NCBI GenBank assembly: GCA_015501595.1 | Contig: JADNRX010000273.1 | Coordinates: 1 to 64,000 of the forward strand | DNA: 64,000 nucleotides | Direction: 5' to 3' | DNA from: Hymenopellis radicata | Taxonomy: Eukaryota; Basidiomycota; Agaricomycetes; Agaricales; Physalacriaceae | Part shown: piece by piece, positions 45,601-57,239 of the stretch | Position numbering within the stretch: the stretch's first letter is position 1 | Layout of the letters: each line of letters begins with the position of its first letter | Position numbers and translations under genes: made by a program | The notes under the pieces: generated by a model | Database searches by the model: none | The model's input: only the letters and a program-made list of their open reading frames with translations | What the model was told of the DNA's origin: nothing

Positions 45601-46560
45601 TCGTAGTAGCTGTTGCCATTTATGAAGACCATCCGACAGCCCGCAGTCGCAATAGCGGTAGGCGACCGTATGTACGCCAGTGATGTGTAACACCGTCATC
45701 AATCTTGGAGTCGCGTCGGGGTAGGTACATGGAGCTTCTTGGTGCCCGATCTGGTACACGAGCCCAAGTTCGCGAAGCGTTGTACGCTCCCATGATCCGT
45801 TCCGCCATATCTAACGCTCAAAGATCAATAAATCGAATATTGTACAGCTAAATCCTCACATACCTCGATGAAATGTAAAGGCACTCTGCCGTGGCGCTCC
45901 AAACAGCATTTAGAACACTCCAGGAAGTCTCCACAGCTCAGACAACGAAAAGCTCGCTCATCCTGAGCCACTACCGAACCCTCCACCTCATCTTCGACAT
46001 TCAGAGTCTTGCTGCATGTACTGCACCTACACCGGCCCGTAGCGTCACCAAGACCATGGCGCCGCAGTGTCTCCTCGATGAACATATTTAAAAAGGGCAT
46101 CCACTCAGCCATGGGGTCGTCCTGCGATAAAACTTAGCATCCTCCTACACACCACGCATGATCTGACACGTACGGATGGATTCCGCTTCCTCTTGCTGCC
46201 AACGTTTGGTTCCTCGTCACCAGAATCATCATCGTCCTCCTGGGCCTGATCCCCGTCGTAGTACGGCTCGCCATTCACGTCGAGGGCAGTGTACGAAGGC
46301 CCTATCTCGTGCGCATGATCGTGGTGGTCCGCCATGGCGGAGCTCGCGAAGTCCATTGACATGAACTCATCTTCAAGGTCTCCCGGCGATATGTCCTCAG
46401 AACTGCGCACGCCCTCCACTACCTGAGACGCCACCAAGACCTGCACGTCGTAAAACAACGAGTGGTCATGGCTAACGATGGGTGTTGCATCCGCGTCCTG
46501 TACGGTCCCGAAATTACGACGCTTGCGCCCCCGCGGCGCCTGTGTGGCAGTTGCGTCCAT
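42656..46560 (-). CDS. KDZ transposase with N-terminal CxC2-type cysteine cluster, frame-broken
   Basis: KDZ (Kyakuja-Dileera-Zisupton) transposases are DDE enzymes of large DNA transposons in mushrooms. From the ATG at 46560 a basic/acidic leader is followed by an exon with DDPMAEWMPFLNMFIEETL. The Cys cluster comes next (CRCSTCSKT, CLSCGDFLECSKCCLERHG) with the family end PLHFIE. GLVYQIGHQEAPC, HTVAYRYCDCG and VECWACPRPGVNLPQGWD follow. The first catalytic region is ADANFRMSNKL, the next YDIACQYKKHFFERI, then TDGEGPKRVWSILN and GARHDDIEDK. The C-terminal helices run through LERLGQ-type repeats, RSIMSWIWTAGG and EEVETLKEEMRRVL to the stop at 42656. The frame slips by one base in HPDRHC/PPLFSGLG near 45115 (one missing C would repair it). 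The gene may thus be recently dead or affected by an assembly error. Confidence 0.85.
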
Positions 46561-46756
46561 GGAAGCGTCGGTACTGGCGTCTAGTGTCAAACACGGCCGA
46601 GTGAGTCAGGCCGGTAGAAAACAGGACAGGAAAACAAGGTAGCGGCATGACTTCCGGGTGGTGAACGTTCAGGAGCAAGTCGTTATTGCTCCCGTCCATC
46701 ACGTGTATGATCACGACGATAGTTAGCGCGTCGCGATTATTTCAACAAGACAGTCT

Positions 46757-46981
46757 ATGCATTCACAACTTTGCGCGGGTAATACAACTGAACGCCTGTC
46801 CCTTCTTAACCCTCTGCATATAACTCCAATCCACCGCCATTGGAACCTCCGTCAACTGGCCCTTCGCAACCCGACGCCACCAACAATTCTCGTAGTAGGC
46901 GTTCCTTTCTCCATGGATCCAACAAGGTCCCGCCGCGCAGCCTTGGCATGCTAAATATAGGGGATCAGTGATCAGCATCAT
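46757..46981 (-). CDS. possible Cys/Trp-rich exon downstream of the accessory genes
   Basis: A 72-codon frame contains CQGCAAGPCWIHGERNAYYE followed by CWWRR. The Cys spacing suggests a zinc-binding piece, possibly the last exon of a gene running from about 47250, but no upstream exon joins convincingly. I cannot name it. Confidence 0.3.
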
Positions 46982-47268
46982 CCACGCCGCACGAGACCAG
47001 GATAGTACTCAACTGGTGTGGCGCGCACTGGCGCTCTTAGTTACGGCCCTACTGGCCCAGTATTCTTCGATACGCTCTCCGCAGGGCTTCATGTATGCTC
47101 GATGGGAGGGGAATGATTTTGCTTGGATGTGTCTCAAGTTCCGGGGATTCCTTTTATCAGTCAGCCAGCTGCTTATCGGTATATCGGGCGAATGCTCAGG
47201 AATTTCAACTCTGTTCTGGCGGTCCTACAGACGTGCCTATGTGATAAAATAGCTACGCAGACAATACC

Positions 47269-47905
47269 CTACGCCCAAGCCTGCGCCTCGTCAAGCGCGA
47301 AGATGAAGTCGTTGAAGGCATTATCCCCTACGCGCAAGCAAAGCGCAAGAGAAAGTAGGCCCTTCATGCGATCTCCAAGCTGCATTGCTACTCCTCGTTC
47401 AGTTTCTCAAGACCGCCGGAATTTGTCAACACAACGTACCTGCGGCGAGGACCAAAACATCGGCCATTTCAAAGCACCCCATTTCCACCAGAACGGGCGC
47501 CAAGTCGAGGGAAGAGGCAAATTTCAACCACTGGTGAACTTTATAGCCGAGTTCGGGCTCATCCTCCGCCTCACTGACGTCTGTCGAGGTAGACGGGGAC
47601 GGCGGACCCTCTACAGAACACGTCCAAAGTTCAGTAATGCGCTGAAGATCGTGGGGTTGCTCACCATCAGGAATTTGGTCGGTACTGAACTGCTTGTCAA
47701 ACACGCCGAGATCTAGAAGCATTGAACGGTTAAAGTCGCGTTCCGAAGGGTTGCAAATTAGGCACTCACGTTGTCCATATTGTTGAACAGCCCGCCGTGT
47801 GATCAGGCGATGAGCGTTGACATATGCACGTATCCTAGAGCGAGCCTGAACGCTGACTGAGTTCAAGCTGGTTGGCAGGTCGTCGAATGTGAGGACGTTG
47901 TCCAT
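47269..47905 (-). CDS. KDZ-cluster accessory protein A (unknown)
   Basis: Three exons (about 47764 upward, 47436-47707, 47269-47387) give a continuous frame ending in DEAQAWA. The first ATG is at 47905 (MDNVLTFDDLP). The open frame reaches further back without an ATG, so the start is uncertain. The predicted protein is mostly helical, with an acidic Ser/Thr patch (PSTSTDVSEAEDEPE) in the middle. I do not recognise the family. Its position directly upstream of the transposase, on the same strand, suggests that it belongs to the element. Confidence 0.45.
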
Positions 47906-48101
47906 AACTTTGCGCGTGTCAAAAATCGGATGGACGTAGATTTCGGACAAGTGGTATATAGAGTCCGTGACACGATATGATGATCAAGATGCAATTGGAA
48001 CTCCGCTCGCCAACAGCCGCGACGATTTAAGAATGGTTCAGGCAAGTCATACTATATTCACGTGTTTTATTGGGAGCACAATCTATCTACTAAACCATCG
48101 C

Positions 48102-48812
48102 TCAGAACCGTGGCAAATCGAGAATACAAGCTGCGAACGCTGATTTCACCTGGGGATCTATTGCCTCCCCCGGCCTGACCTTGTAAATGTCCTCGGACCG
48201 CTTCTTTGACCACAACATCACTGCAGCAACCCGATATCTCTCCCTCAGAACCTGCCTTTGAAGTGCCGCTATAATCCAGCATCAGCTCGTTTAGACGGCA
48301 CAGTACATAGGCTGTACTCACGGATTTTGAACCTCGTTTCGAGTGCCTCCGCCTCCTCCTTCCGTAGCGTGGCGCAAACGCTCTGCAAGGCCTTCCAGTT
48401 CGTTCCGCAATTGAGCAGGCCTAACCCAGTCCGATAGAGGCCTTCATACTCCCACTTGACGACCAAACCGGCCATGTGGCGCAGGTCATCAACAGTATAC
48501 ACGCCACAGTCGTTGAACCGCTGCAAGAGGAAGAACGCGTTGATGCCGAGCAGCTTATTCGTAAACGCTACGCGCCCTGTACGCGAGGTCAGCATATCAG
48601 GCGAATACGGACATGGCAGATGCACCTTTTCCGGTAACTGGCCTCTTCCAGTGCGTGCGCAAGTCGCTGAGGTGACAGCGGAGGACCCTACATCCTAAAT
48701 GAGCTCTATTCAACATTGGATGAATCGCTGATACACACCTTTGGGCCGTGAGCGAAGGATGATCCAAGAGTTCACGACGGTTGAAGGATGCGCGTGGCGT
48801 ATTGGCTGACAT
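48102..48812 (-). CDS. KDZ-cluster accessory protein B (unknown)
   Basis: Exons 48735-48812, 48322-48694 and 48102-48268 give 205 residues in a consistent frame, from MSANTPRASFNRRELL. The centre has FTNKLLGINAFFLLQRFNDC and YTVDDLRHMAGLVVKWEYEG, then a charged helix KEEEAEALETRFKI and a basic C-terminus (LWSKKRSEDIYKVRPGE). No catalytic motif is visible and I cannot name the family. It is on the transposase strand, 0.2 kb upstream of accessory A. Confidence 0.5.
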
Positions 48813-48982
48813 GGTGGTCGCGATGCAAGGGAGCAAGGCGGGTCCTTGACTATCCCTACGTCGCATTTCCAAAGGAGATTCTTCTGGAATAACAAAATGG
48901 GGCGCAGAAAAACGAAATCAAATTGAACCAAACAGCCAGGGACTAACTATCTCGAATGACACCTCGTGCTCAAGCTGTGCGC

Positions 48983-49470
48983 AGGCACGCAACATTTCCA
49001 TAGTCACACACCTCGAGGAACGTGCCTCGTCGCGGGATACCAATTCGTTTGCACCAGCTGTTGCCATCTATGAAGACCGTCCCAGAGCCCGCAGTCGCAA
49101 TAACGGTAGGCGACCGTCTGTACCCCAGTGACGTGCAGCACCGTCATCAATCTGGGAGTCGCGTCGGGGTGTGCACATGGAGCTCCTTGGTGCCCGATCT
49201 GGTACACGAGCCCAAGTTCGTAAAGCGTTGTACGCCACCACGAACCATTACGCCACATCTAACCCTCAAGTATTGACAAATCGAACAATGTAGATGTAAA
49301 AGTTCCCATACCTCGATGAAATGTAAAGGCACTGTGGCGTGGCGGTCCAAACAGCATTGAAAAGCACCCCTGGAAGTCGCGACAGCTGAGACAGCGAAAA
49401 GCTCGCTCTTCCTGAGCCACTACCGACCCCTCCACCTCATCTCGCAACATTGAGACTCTTGCCACATGTA
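48983..49470 (-). pseudogene. duplicated fragment of the KDZ CxC2 region
   Basis: This closely matches 45530-46025 in the transposase gene: DEVEGSVVAQ, ERAFRCLSC, PLHFIE, GLVYQIGHQ, HPDATPRLMTVLH and YRYCDCG are all present. Several Cys are lost and the fragment ends abruptly after the codons for CVTMEML. The sequences on either side of it (48880-48970 and 49580-49690) are themselves a diverged direct repeat (GCCAGGGACTAACTAT, ACACCTCGTGCTC). Confidence 0.75.
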
Positions 49471-49674
49471 CAGCGGTCGAAAGTCGGCGCGCGGTGGAAT
49501 TGGGCATTGACATGGCGGTTAGAATGCGAACGAGAACAGCGGCAGGTCAAAGCCATCATCGACTAACCCAAAATGGCATTTGAAACGGACTTTCTTCTGG
49601 AACGCGAGTGTGCGGCGCAGCGCAGAAAATACGAATTCAAATTAGACCGAATTGCCAGGGACTAACTATACGAA

Positions 49675-50364
49675 TTACACCTCGTGCTCGATGCGGAGCG
49701 GCTTTGCGAAGGCCCGCAAGGCCGTGCGGAACCTCTGCCAGCCATTGGCTGGAAGCAAGAGGGCCTTGCGAAGGGCTTCCCGCTGGACGTTGTCGCGAAT
49801 CTCCAAAGACAGGAATAACAAGTCATCGCCGGTGGTGACACTCATGCCGTTCAAGGTGGGCTCAAGGCGTAGGAACGCAGAGTCTACCAGGAATCTCTTG
49901 ACGGCATCGGCGATGAACGTGGCATCTGCGTCGTGGGCGATCCAGCTGCCAGCGACATATTCCTTGGTATCGAATCCGACTGTAGAGACATAATGAGTAC
50001 GATGTACATGTCAAGCTTTATACATACGACTCACCGAGATATTTCTGAGCTGATCCAAGTTCATAGTCACTGATGGGGCGTCGCAGCTGAAGGATGCGAC
50101 GACGGACCAAGCTGACGAAGACGTGAGGAAACAGTGGCTGGTGAAAGAAAGAGATGCGTACCGACGATGGCTGGTCGTCTAGGCTGTCATCTTGGATGTA
50201 TCGAGGCGCGCTTGAACAAGTGCGGGCGGTTTGAACCTAGGTTTGCAACCGCCCGTACTCATACGAGCCGCGGTAGGTTTTTTGACGGGAGACTGGGGGT
50301 GCTTGCGCTTCGGCGACGCAGACACGGACACTCGCGAGGGAGAACTCGGCTTGGAGCCCGCCAT
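49675..50364 (-). CDS. KDZ-cluster accessory protein C (unknown)
   Basis: From ATG 50364 the protein starts AGSKPSSPSRVSVSASPKRK, a basic Ser/Pro-rich leader typical of nuclear proteins. It then has ISDYELGSAQKYL and a C-terminal domain reading FDTKEYVAGSWIAHDADATF and EIRDNVQREALRKALLLPAN, ending EHEV. One junction near 50150 needs a very short intron or an unseen exon, so the middle is uncertain. A truncated copy of its 3' end lies at about 48960. Confidence 0.45.
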
Positions 50365-50472
50365 GGTGATCGTCGCAGTGAAAGAGGCACTGAACCCAAA
50401 AAGGCAGGCGGAAGATCATACGGCCAGGTAGGCAAGGGTAGGAAGGGATTGATCATGGTGCGATGTCATTGG

Positions 50473-51155
50473 TCACAGAGATTGATACAAGAATTGACGT
50501 TTGTCGTGAACAACATCTATAATTAAAAGCAATGGGTCCTCGGTGACCTTGTCAGAGAAATCAGACACAATGTCGACGACCTGAGTAAACCGACGGAGGT
50601 CCGTCATTGCGTTCCTCCAGTCCTCGGATTCCTGCCCGACAAGTTTCGCAATCTGTAGGCAAATGGCATAGCCTTCCGCGCGCAGTGTAATCATTCGGGT
50701 CTTGAGGACATCAATATACTTGTCTGCGTCGTGGTCTTTATCCAAAATTGTGGCGTAGATGCGCTCTCCATATTCGTAGAGCGACCCATCCACGTCACGC
50801 AGGAGGCGTAGACGAAGCCCTTCTAACCGTGATTTGAGGGTCGAAAGCTCGCTTCGCCGTGGTGCTTGAGGTGACCTAAAGCCAGAACAGCTGTCAATGA
50901 TCGGGAATGTTGAAGTCATTAATCGGCGTACACGCATTTGGTTGATGAGGCGGAGGGTTGTTGCCCAACTTCAGAAGCCTCAGCATTGTGATACTTCAGA
51001 TGTTTTTTATCGAGTATTAGAGCCTTGTTTCTACTGACATGAATGACGAGCGGACAGACAAGAATGCGAGCATACTTATTATAATACTTCTGGTCATACT
51101 GAGCACGCGCTCGGCGTCTGTCTTCTGGCGTCTTGTGAATCTTCTTCCGAACCAT
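50473..51155 (-). CDS. KDZ-cluster accessory protein D, basic start and helical body
   Basis: ATG 51155 gives MVRKKIHKTPEDRRRARAQYDQKYYNK. This basic aromatic leader resembles one seen in many short Agaricomycete proteins of unknown role. Further exons encode a Ser/Gln-rich linker and, from about 50880 down to 50473, a helical body (RRSELSTLKSRLEGLRLRLL, YGERIYATILDKDHDADKY). The joint near 50885-50935 is not settled; it could be two genes. Confidence 0.4.
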
Positions 51156-51679
51156 GAGGGATATGAACAGCTCTACAAGACAGAGCAAGTCAGTGCCGAG
51201 AAAAGAGGTGGAAATGGATACGAACGTAGGGCGATGATGGTTCGGATGTAAGTAGTGTAAAGTGATCGCTTTCCTAATTCCCCATGTTCGTTATGAGATT
51301 TTGAAATGTCGAAGGGCGGGCTGAGAAGTGTCGAGACTACGCCTTTCATTGCACTGGGAAACATATCTTCATTTACTGAGGCTGGTTTGTTGCCTACAAG
51401 TCCCGCCTTGCTGCTCAGCGTCGACTCCAGCAAGGGAAGGTTTGTTACGAGATTTTGCCCCGGTGAAAGGTGAACTCTCGAGATTGTAGAGTGGGATGGT
51501 CATTACTTAAAGGTCTTATTGCAGATTAACAGGGGGCTCATAATGATTTACAGCGCCGCCCCCACTCCGCTGAACGTCAATTCAAGAGAAGGGCGGGTGA
51601 TCGGGCCGAGATCCGGACAAGCTTCAGGAATGCACGGCGGTAGATTTGGACAAAAGACTATGAATTTTTCGGCTACAGA

Positions 51680-52657
51680 TTACACCCTGGTGACATCAAG
51701 TCTAACAATTCGTCTGTCGGCGCACGCCAGGAGATACTGCGAGCACGCATGTTCATACGTGGCGTAGGAATTGTAGATCGCGCCGGGAATTCCCACATAG
51801 TGGATCGCAGCTTCAATACTATAACAAAACACATGAGCAGGTGGATTGATCGAAGTCAAGACTTACTAGGTGGAGTATACCCCAGGCCTGGTCCCGGTGT
51901 ACACGACGTGCCATTTTGTGCTGGAGCCAGCGCTAAGGGGGGTGATGGCGGAAAATACCTGCAATTCGGGTTGAGGGAGGCGGACAGCGTTGAACGTCCT
52001 TTGAGCCTGGACAACGCTGGTATCGTACACGATCCCAGGGCGAGTACGTGCGTACTCAAAGGCCTCTGACGCGATCTGGCGGCTGGCATAAGATTGCCAA
52101 AGAACACTGCGCTCGTTGGTGACGGCCTCCTCAACGTCATCGCTGCAAGAAGAACAATGAGGAGAGGCAAAGATTAGGGAGTGTGGCAGTACGCACTAAT
52201 TGGTGTAGACGCCGGGCCGCCGACCACAATACACAACGTACGCTTGGGCTTTCCGTGTTCGAACCCTTCGTTTAGGAGTCAAGCGGACGACGTGGGCGCC
52301 TTCCTCGTGCTGTTGCGACCCGGCATGGAACCTGGTGCAGGGATGTTAAATCTGGGACGTTGTAAAAGAAATAAGAATTTACCAGTGCGTAGTGATCGTG
52401 CGGTTAGATCCGTCTTGGACTGCATATATCGCAGGAGGATCGCGACTGGGAGAGACATGCAACGCCGACAGGATGTTCGTGAGTGCGTCTACATCGCCTG
52501 GGAGTGACGATGCGCGGTCCGATTGAGAATCATCGTCGTCAACGAGGGCGACACTGCTAGCAGCGCGAGACGATAGAGCCGCCACTGGAGGAGCAGGACG
52601 AGATTCCTCATCGGTGCTGAGCTCGATCAGAGGAGTGGGACTGCGAAGCGTGGCCAT
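51680..52657 (-). CDS. KDZ-cluster accessory protein E with two RNase H1 N-terminal (viroplasmin-like) modules
   Basis: Exons 52383-52657, 52197-52331, 51867-52142 and 51680-51818 give 274 residues with consistent phases. After a Ser/Asp-rich leader there are two copies of the small module known from RNase H1 N-termini and caulimovirus viroplasmin. The first is YVVYCGRRPGVYTNY, then EEAVTNERSVLWQSYAS and ASEAFEYA. The second is WHVVYTGTRPGVYSTY, then AAIHYVGIPGAIYNSYATYE. This module binds RNA/DNA hybrid or double-stranded RNA in RNase H1. No RNase H catalytic domain follows, so a nucleic-acid-binding role is inferred. The module starts at the splice between exons 2 and 3 in copy 1 and exons 3 and 4 in copy 2, in the same position. 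Confidence 0.7.
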
Positions 52658-52977
52658 GGTGGTACAAGATCAAACCTCACAAAGAACTTTCTGGGCGGAA
52701 CAACGTAGATTGATGGCGGGTGCGGTACAAACGGTAACTCTATCCATGTGCAATTACATTACGACGCATGCAGCCAAACACCCTGCCTTCTGGATCATTG
52801 GGGTCCTGCAGTTCGATAAGAGTCAGCGCATTTTACGATGGGCAGCAGGAAAACTTACTGATCGCGGCGACTGACACGAAGCTCCCCGATGCGAACCTTG
52901 TGGTTTTGGAGCGACGTGTTGAAGTACGTGAGAAAAGTTTTGCTGGCGTCCGTTTCCTGCGCTAACCGTGACCGATT

Positions 52978-55868
52978 ATGGACGTCCCACCTGGCCCAAA
53001 CAATGGCGAAAAGGAAGTCGGCGAGCTGGTCTTTGGCGACGTCGAGATGTTGGACGAGCCGCCAGAACCAAACATAAATGCCCCACCGACTCCCCAGATA
53101 AATGCGCCACCAAGTCAGACTCGGACTGCACCACCTCCTCCGCCACCGAAACACGCGCCGCCGACTGCACCACCTCCTCCGCCACTGAAACACGCGCCGC
53201 CGACTGCACCTCCTCCTGCGCCACCGAAACACGCGCTGTTGACGCGACCCCCTCCTCCACCACCGAAACAGGCGCTCTTGACTCGACCAGCTCCTCCACC
53301 ACCGAAAGACGCGTCACCCCCCGCTCCTGAGATGCCTGAGGAGGAGGAGGACTCCGAGCTGACGGGGAAGGTGAAGAGAGCAAGGAGAAAGAAGGTCGTC
53401 TATCGCAAGAAGGCAAAGGAGCATCGCAAGAACTTGAAGGGCTGGATGGAAGGGAAGCGAGAGGAAGTATTCCTGCCGCTAGTCTTGGTGTATGCGGATT
53501 TGTGGAGCAGGGGAGCGTGGCAAGAGCTCGAGACGAAACTGCTCGAGTGGGAGCGCTTGTACCATCATCACTTCCCCTACCCAATGCAGGACCACGAGGA
53601 ACCCGAGACACTGACGCCTTACAACGCGCTGAAGCCGCCTCTAGGTCCGGCGAACTTGTCGCCGGAGGGGCTGAGCGCATATAGAGAGCACACTAACTCG
53701 ATCAAGTCGGTGTGTACAGCTGCGTTAGGTTGTTGCGAATGAAATTCTGACGAGGCTTACAGCGTTTAAGGCGCTGGCTCGCGTACCGCGCCAAAAAGTT
53801 GAAGAAGTGTGCAATCACATTGGCAAAAACCAACGACAACGACGCGTACGCAGTGATGGCGCGCGACTTGGCTGGCCTGAACAAGACTCCGCGGCAGCGA
53901 CACGCGTCAAACGTATGGGCCGATGACAACTGCGAGGAAGTCAACGCAGCTATAGCGACGGCCTGGAATAATCGACCCAACCAACAACCAGACGACAGTC
54001 AACCAATCTCATTTCGAAACAAGGTGAAGAAGTCGCTGTTCGACGACTTAAGTACGGCGATACAGGATGAGTATAAGGCGAAGGCAAAGGCGGAGGGGAC
54101 GGAAGTGAAGGAGGCCTTCAAGGCGTACAAGGAGGACGGACCTCCGAAGGATGCGATGTCGCAAGCAAGGTAAGTGCCCCGGTGTTGCGTTGTCGATATG
54201 GCAGTAATGGAGACTGTATAGAGCGGCTGAGGGAACAGCGGACTTCATAGCAAAAATGCAGAGAACTGTGGAGAGCGCGTCGACATTAAAGGTGTTTTCC
54301 CTTTTTGGCGGTCCGACCCACAGTTCGGATGGAAAGATGATTGCGAAGAGGTAAGTCGGCGCGTGGTTGATGATGTATTGCGGTAGGCTGATATTTTGGT
54401 TAGCGTGAGCACTAGTAGGAATCTCGCGAGCGTACCTCAAAGCTTTCCTGATTGGTTGGGAGCGAAAAATACAGCATGGTTGCATGGGCAGTGGCGAAGT
54501 TATTTGGACGCGTCCTACACGGTACAGGAGAAGCGCTCAGTCATGATCGACGACCCCGCCGCCCCACCTGAGAGGGGATCTATCCAGAGCGTCGATATTG
54601 GTGCGAGCGGGATACCGAACGAGGCGTTGTTGAAGGGACTGGAGACATTGGACGACTCGGACGTGTCGTCCGGAGATTCAGACTCGGACGATGTCGATGT
54701 TGAAAGCATGGGTGGTTGGAGTGAGGACGACGCGGACGACATTGTCCCGAAGGAGCGGCCGAAGAAACGGAAGGCTCCTCCAAAGCCAGCAGATGGGGCG
54801 CCAAAGGCGAAGAAGGTGAAAGCGCCTGTAGAACCGCGTGCGGAAAGCAAGCTAAGCGAGTACGAGCGAACGAGGAATGCCAACATTCGCCGTAACAAAT
54901 TGCTCCTGGCCGGCTTGGAGGACATGCAGAGGAAAGGGGTGTCGAGTGATGGATTGGAGGTGTCCGATTTCGTACGCCATGCGGAGGAGGCCCTGCGGAA
55001 TAAGGAAATCCGAGATCCAAATCTTCCACCATCGCCAAAGGCACCACCGCCGAAGCCTCGTCCTCGCCCGAGGCAAAAGAAACTGCAGAGTACGACGACG
55101 GAAGACGTTCGTCGATCGACGCGCCGGAAGGCTGGAGAGGCGACACAGCCCGGTGGCAATAATGGCGCTGCGGGGACTGCGACCAATGGGGACAAAGACA
55201 TGACGAGTGAAGGAGAACAGGGAGAGAGTGCTCGGGAGGACAGGGGTGCGACTGTGGGGCATACAGAGACTGAAACGGAGAACTCCACTTCAGGAATGCG
55301 GCCTGATGATACGGAGAGTGGAATGGATGTCGATGTGTCATCGAATGCCCTGGATGGGGCGCCACAGTGGTTGGAAAGCACTGTGAAGGAGTTCAGACTC
55401 GCGCCCGGGGAAGCAGATTTGCGTTCCATCATTGATTTGCTGGTGACGATCGAGTGTGAGTATGGATTCGTATCGGTGCAGGAGGGCAGGAAGTATGGCT
55501 TACCGAAGAAGGGGCGTCCGACTTTCCTGAACGCGTGGATCCATAATGGGCGTACAAGGAACGGAAAGAGAGCGATGTTGGGTTCAGATGACGCGGTGAA
55601 GATGTTCCGGGAGTGGGGAGTGTGGTGCGATTCTATGGCGCCAGCGTGGCGGAAGCAGGCGCGCGTGGATTGGGGAGCTACAGAGTGGAAACAGTTGCAA
55701 CAACCTGGGCAGAATGGACTTCTGAGTCTGGTGGCGATCCTGTCCTGGTGGCGGTCCTATTGTGCGGGCAATGGCGAAGTCGGATTGGCGACATGGAAGG
55801 AGGAGGAGAAGGAGGTGAGGTTGATGATGATGGATTTGCTAAGATACATACGTAAGGAGAAGATATAG
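52978..55868 (+). CDS. KDZ-cluster accessory protein F, large Pro-rich and charged protein
   Basis: Four exons (52978-53709, 53763-54169, 54222-54350, 54404-55868) give 910 residues and a total length divisible by three. It is divergent from accessory E, with 320 bp between the two starts, so a shared promoter is likely. The N-terminus has about five 13-residue repeats of the type PPPPPPKHAPPTA, then KRARRKKVVYRKK and a helical DLWSRGAWQELETKLLEWERLYHHHF. The middle has charged, probably disordered regions with basic KKRKAPPK-type patches. The last ~200 residues form a compact domain (FVSVQEGRKYGLPKKGRPTF, then WGVWCDSMAPAWRK). I do not recognise it. Agaricomycete KDZ elements are known to carry large accessory genes, and this position fits such cargo. 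Confidence 0.65.
53127..53321 (+). repeat. 39-bp coding tandem repeat, five copies
   Basis: Five in-frame 39-bp units, each with CACCTCCTCCnCCACCGAAA-like sequence, encode the Pro-rich 13-residue repeats. Units 1 and 2 are nearly identical; 4 and 5 have changed GCGCCGCCGACT to GCGCTCTTGACT or similar. Confidence 0.8.
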
Positions 55869-57239
55869 GGCGGCGCGGGAGAGAATATACCTTTGTTGCT
55901 GAAATTGAACAAGTGAGAAATGAGGGACAGAAGGAGTTCAAAAAACGTAGAAAGACGACAAGAGAACTTAGACTCTAGAGAGAAGTTGAACGTTCGGAGA
56001 GATAATATTAAAAAGAAAGCAGAACAGATAGCACCACCGGGAATCGAACCCACGTACTGACGGTGAACATATGACAGCGCACCATACAGCTGAACCACGA
56101 GTGCTTGAGATGCACGTCATGAAGTGTAACAAGGGTGCTGGTAGCAATTTCGGACTTAGAATGGATTACTTCTCAGACTCCATTTTCGCGGGGCATACAT
56201 TTTGTCTGCTTTGAACGGCGGGAAGGTGCGGCGAATTACGAACACGAAGGTCGTGACCATTGTGGGATTAATAGAATTTTTTTGTTTTTTGGAGGGGGGG
56301 ATCCTGGGATGCGCTGTGAAGTGTGGCGCAGCGTTATCCGCCTGCATCCAGCGATTGGACGTGAATGCGGAAGCCAAATGCATCGTATTTACATGTCAAT
56401 TAATTAATATTCGCCGCTGCTAGGGAGCGCCCCAATGATTCCCCGCTGCGCGCCCTACCCGCCCAATGCTGCCCGCCAGCGATCACGGCTGTACGGACCG
56501 ACAGCCGGTATGACGTAGGTGCGATGCTGAGCGCCAGCATTCCCAATATGGATATCCAGAACTGGACGGCCGTGCCTGGCGGCGCCGGCATATTGGGTGG
56601 GGCTGAGCGTGGGAATCTTAACCGCTTTGGGCGTTGAACCGGGGTAGACTGTGGCTGTGCTTCAAGCAGTTGCTTGACGAATGAATACTGATGTGTCAGT
56701 AGTTGCTTGTGGGATGAGGCAATTTGCTACAGCTAAGGCTCCGCGATGCAGTTAAAACGTTATCCGCGGCTGTTGGAAGCCGTGAAGACAAGTCCGGAAT
56801 CCACATGCAAGAAGAAAGAGAGGAAATGGGGAGAAGTGGCCACAGACAGACGCCCGTCGCCGGATAGCACATCGACGTGTGGTGGTAAGAGGTAAGTAGT
56901 AAGAGGTGCGAAGCAAGAGCACTTGATCGCTGTCCGGCGTTTGCCCGATCGTGCTCGGAGCATTCTCAATGTCGGTCGGAACGACGACGAGGGTCTCGGA
57001 GTAGCTAAACAACTGTCGGTATTTGCTGTGATATATGTCTAATATTAATCCCAGGTATATTCAAGCGTTAATACAGGAAGGAATCTCGGGAATTTGCTTA
57101 CATAGCAAGTATCCCATCGGTATCCCTATATAACGAGCATTGTAGCTCGTTGCAACGCACCAGCTGCCCAAATTTTGCCTAGATATCTATAGCATGGTTA
57201 TACCTGTGTTATCAGAGAAAAATTGTTGTCAACAATCAG
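55869..57239. other. intergenic, downstream of the KDZ cluster
   Basis: Apart from the tRNA-like sequence at 56030-56105 I see no gene. The stretch 56660-56720 has two variants of AGTTGCTTG, echoing 42390-42410 near the other end of the cluster. Confidence 0.4.
56030..56105 (-). tRNA. tRNA-like pseudogene
   Basis: On the minus strand, AGCACTC and TGGTGCT form most of an acceptor stem around a T arm GTGGG-TTCGATT-CCCGG with a perfect B-box core. The D and anticodon stems are poor, with an 11-base anticodon loop, so it is probably decayed or SINE-derived. Confidence 0.45.

Noticed and set aside
54515..55432. Long minus-strand open frame of about 305 codons
   Set aside because: It is the antisense of accessory gene F, which has consistent splicing and a continuous 910-residue frame.
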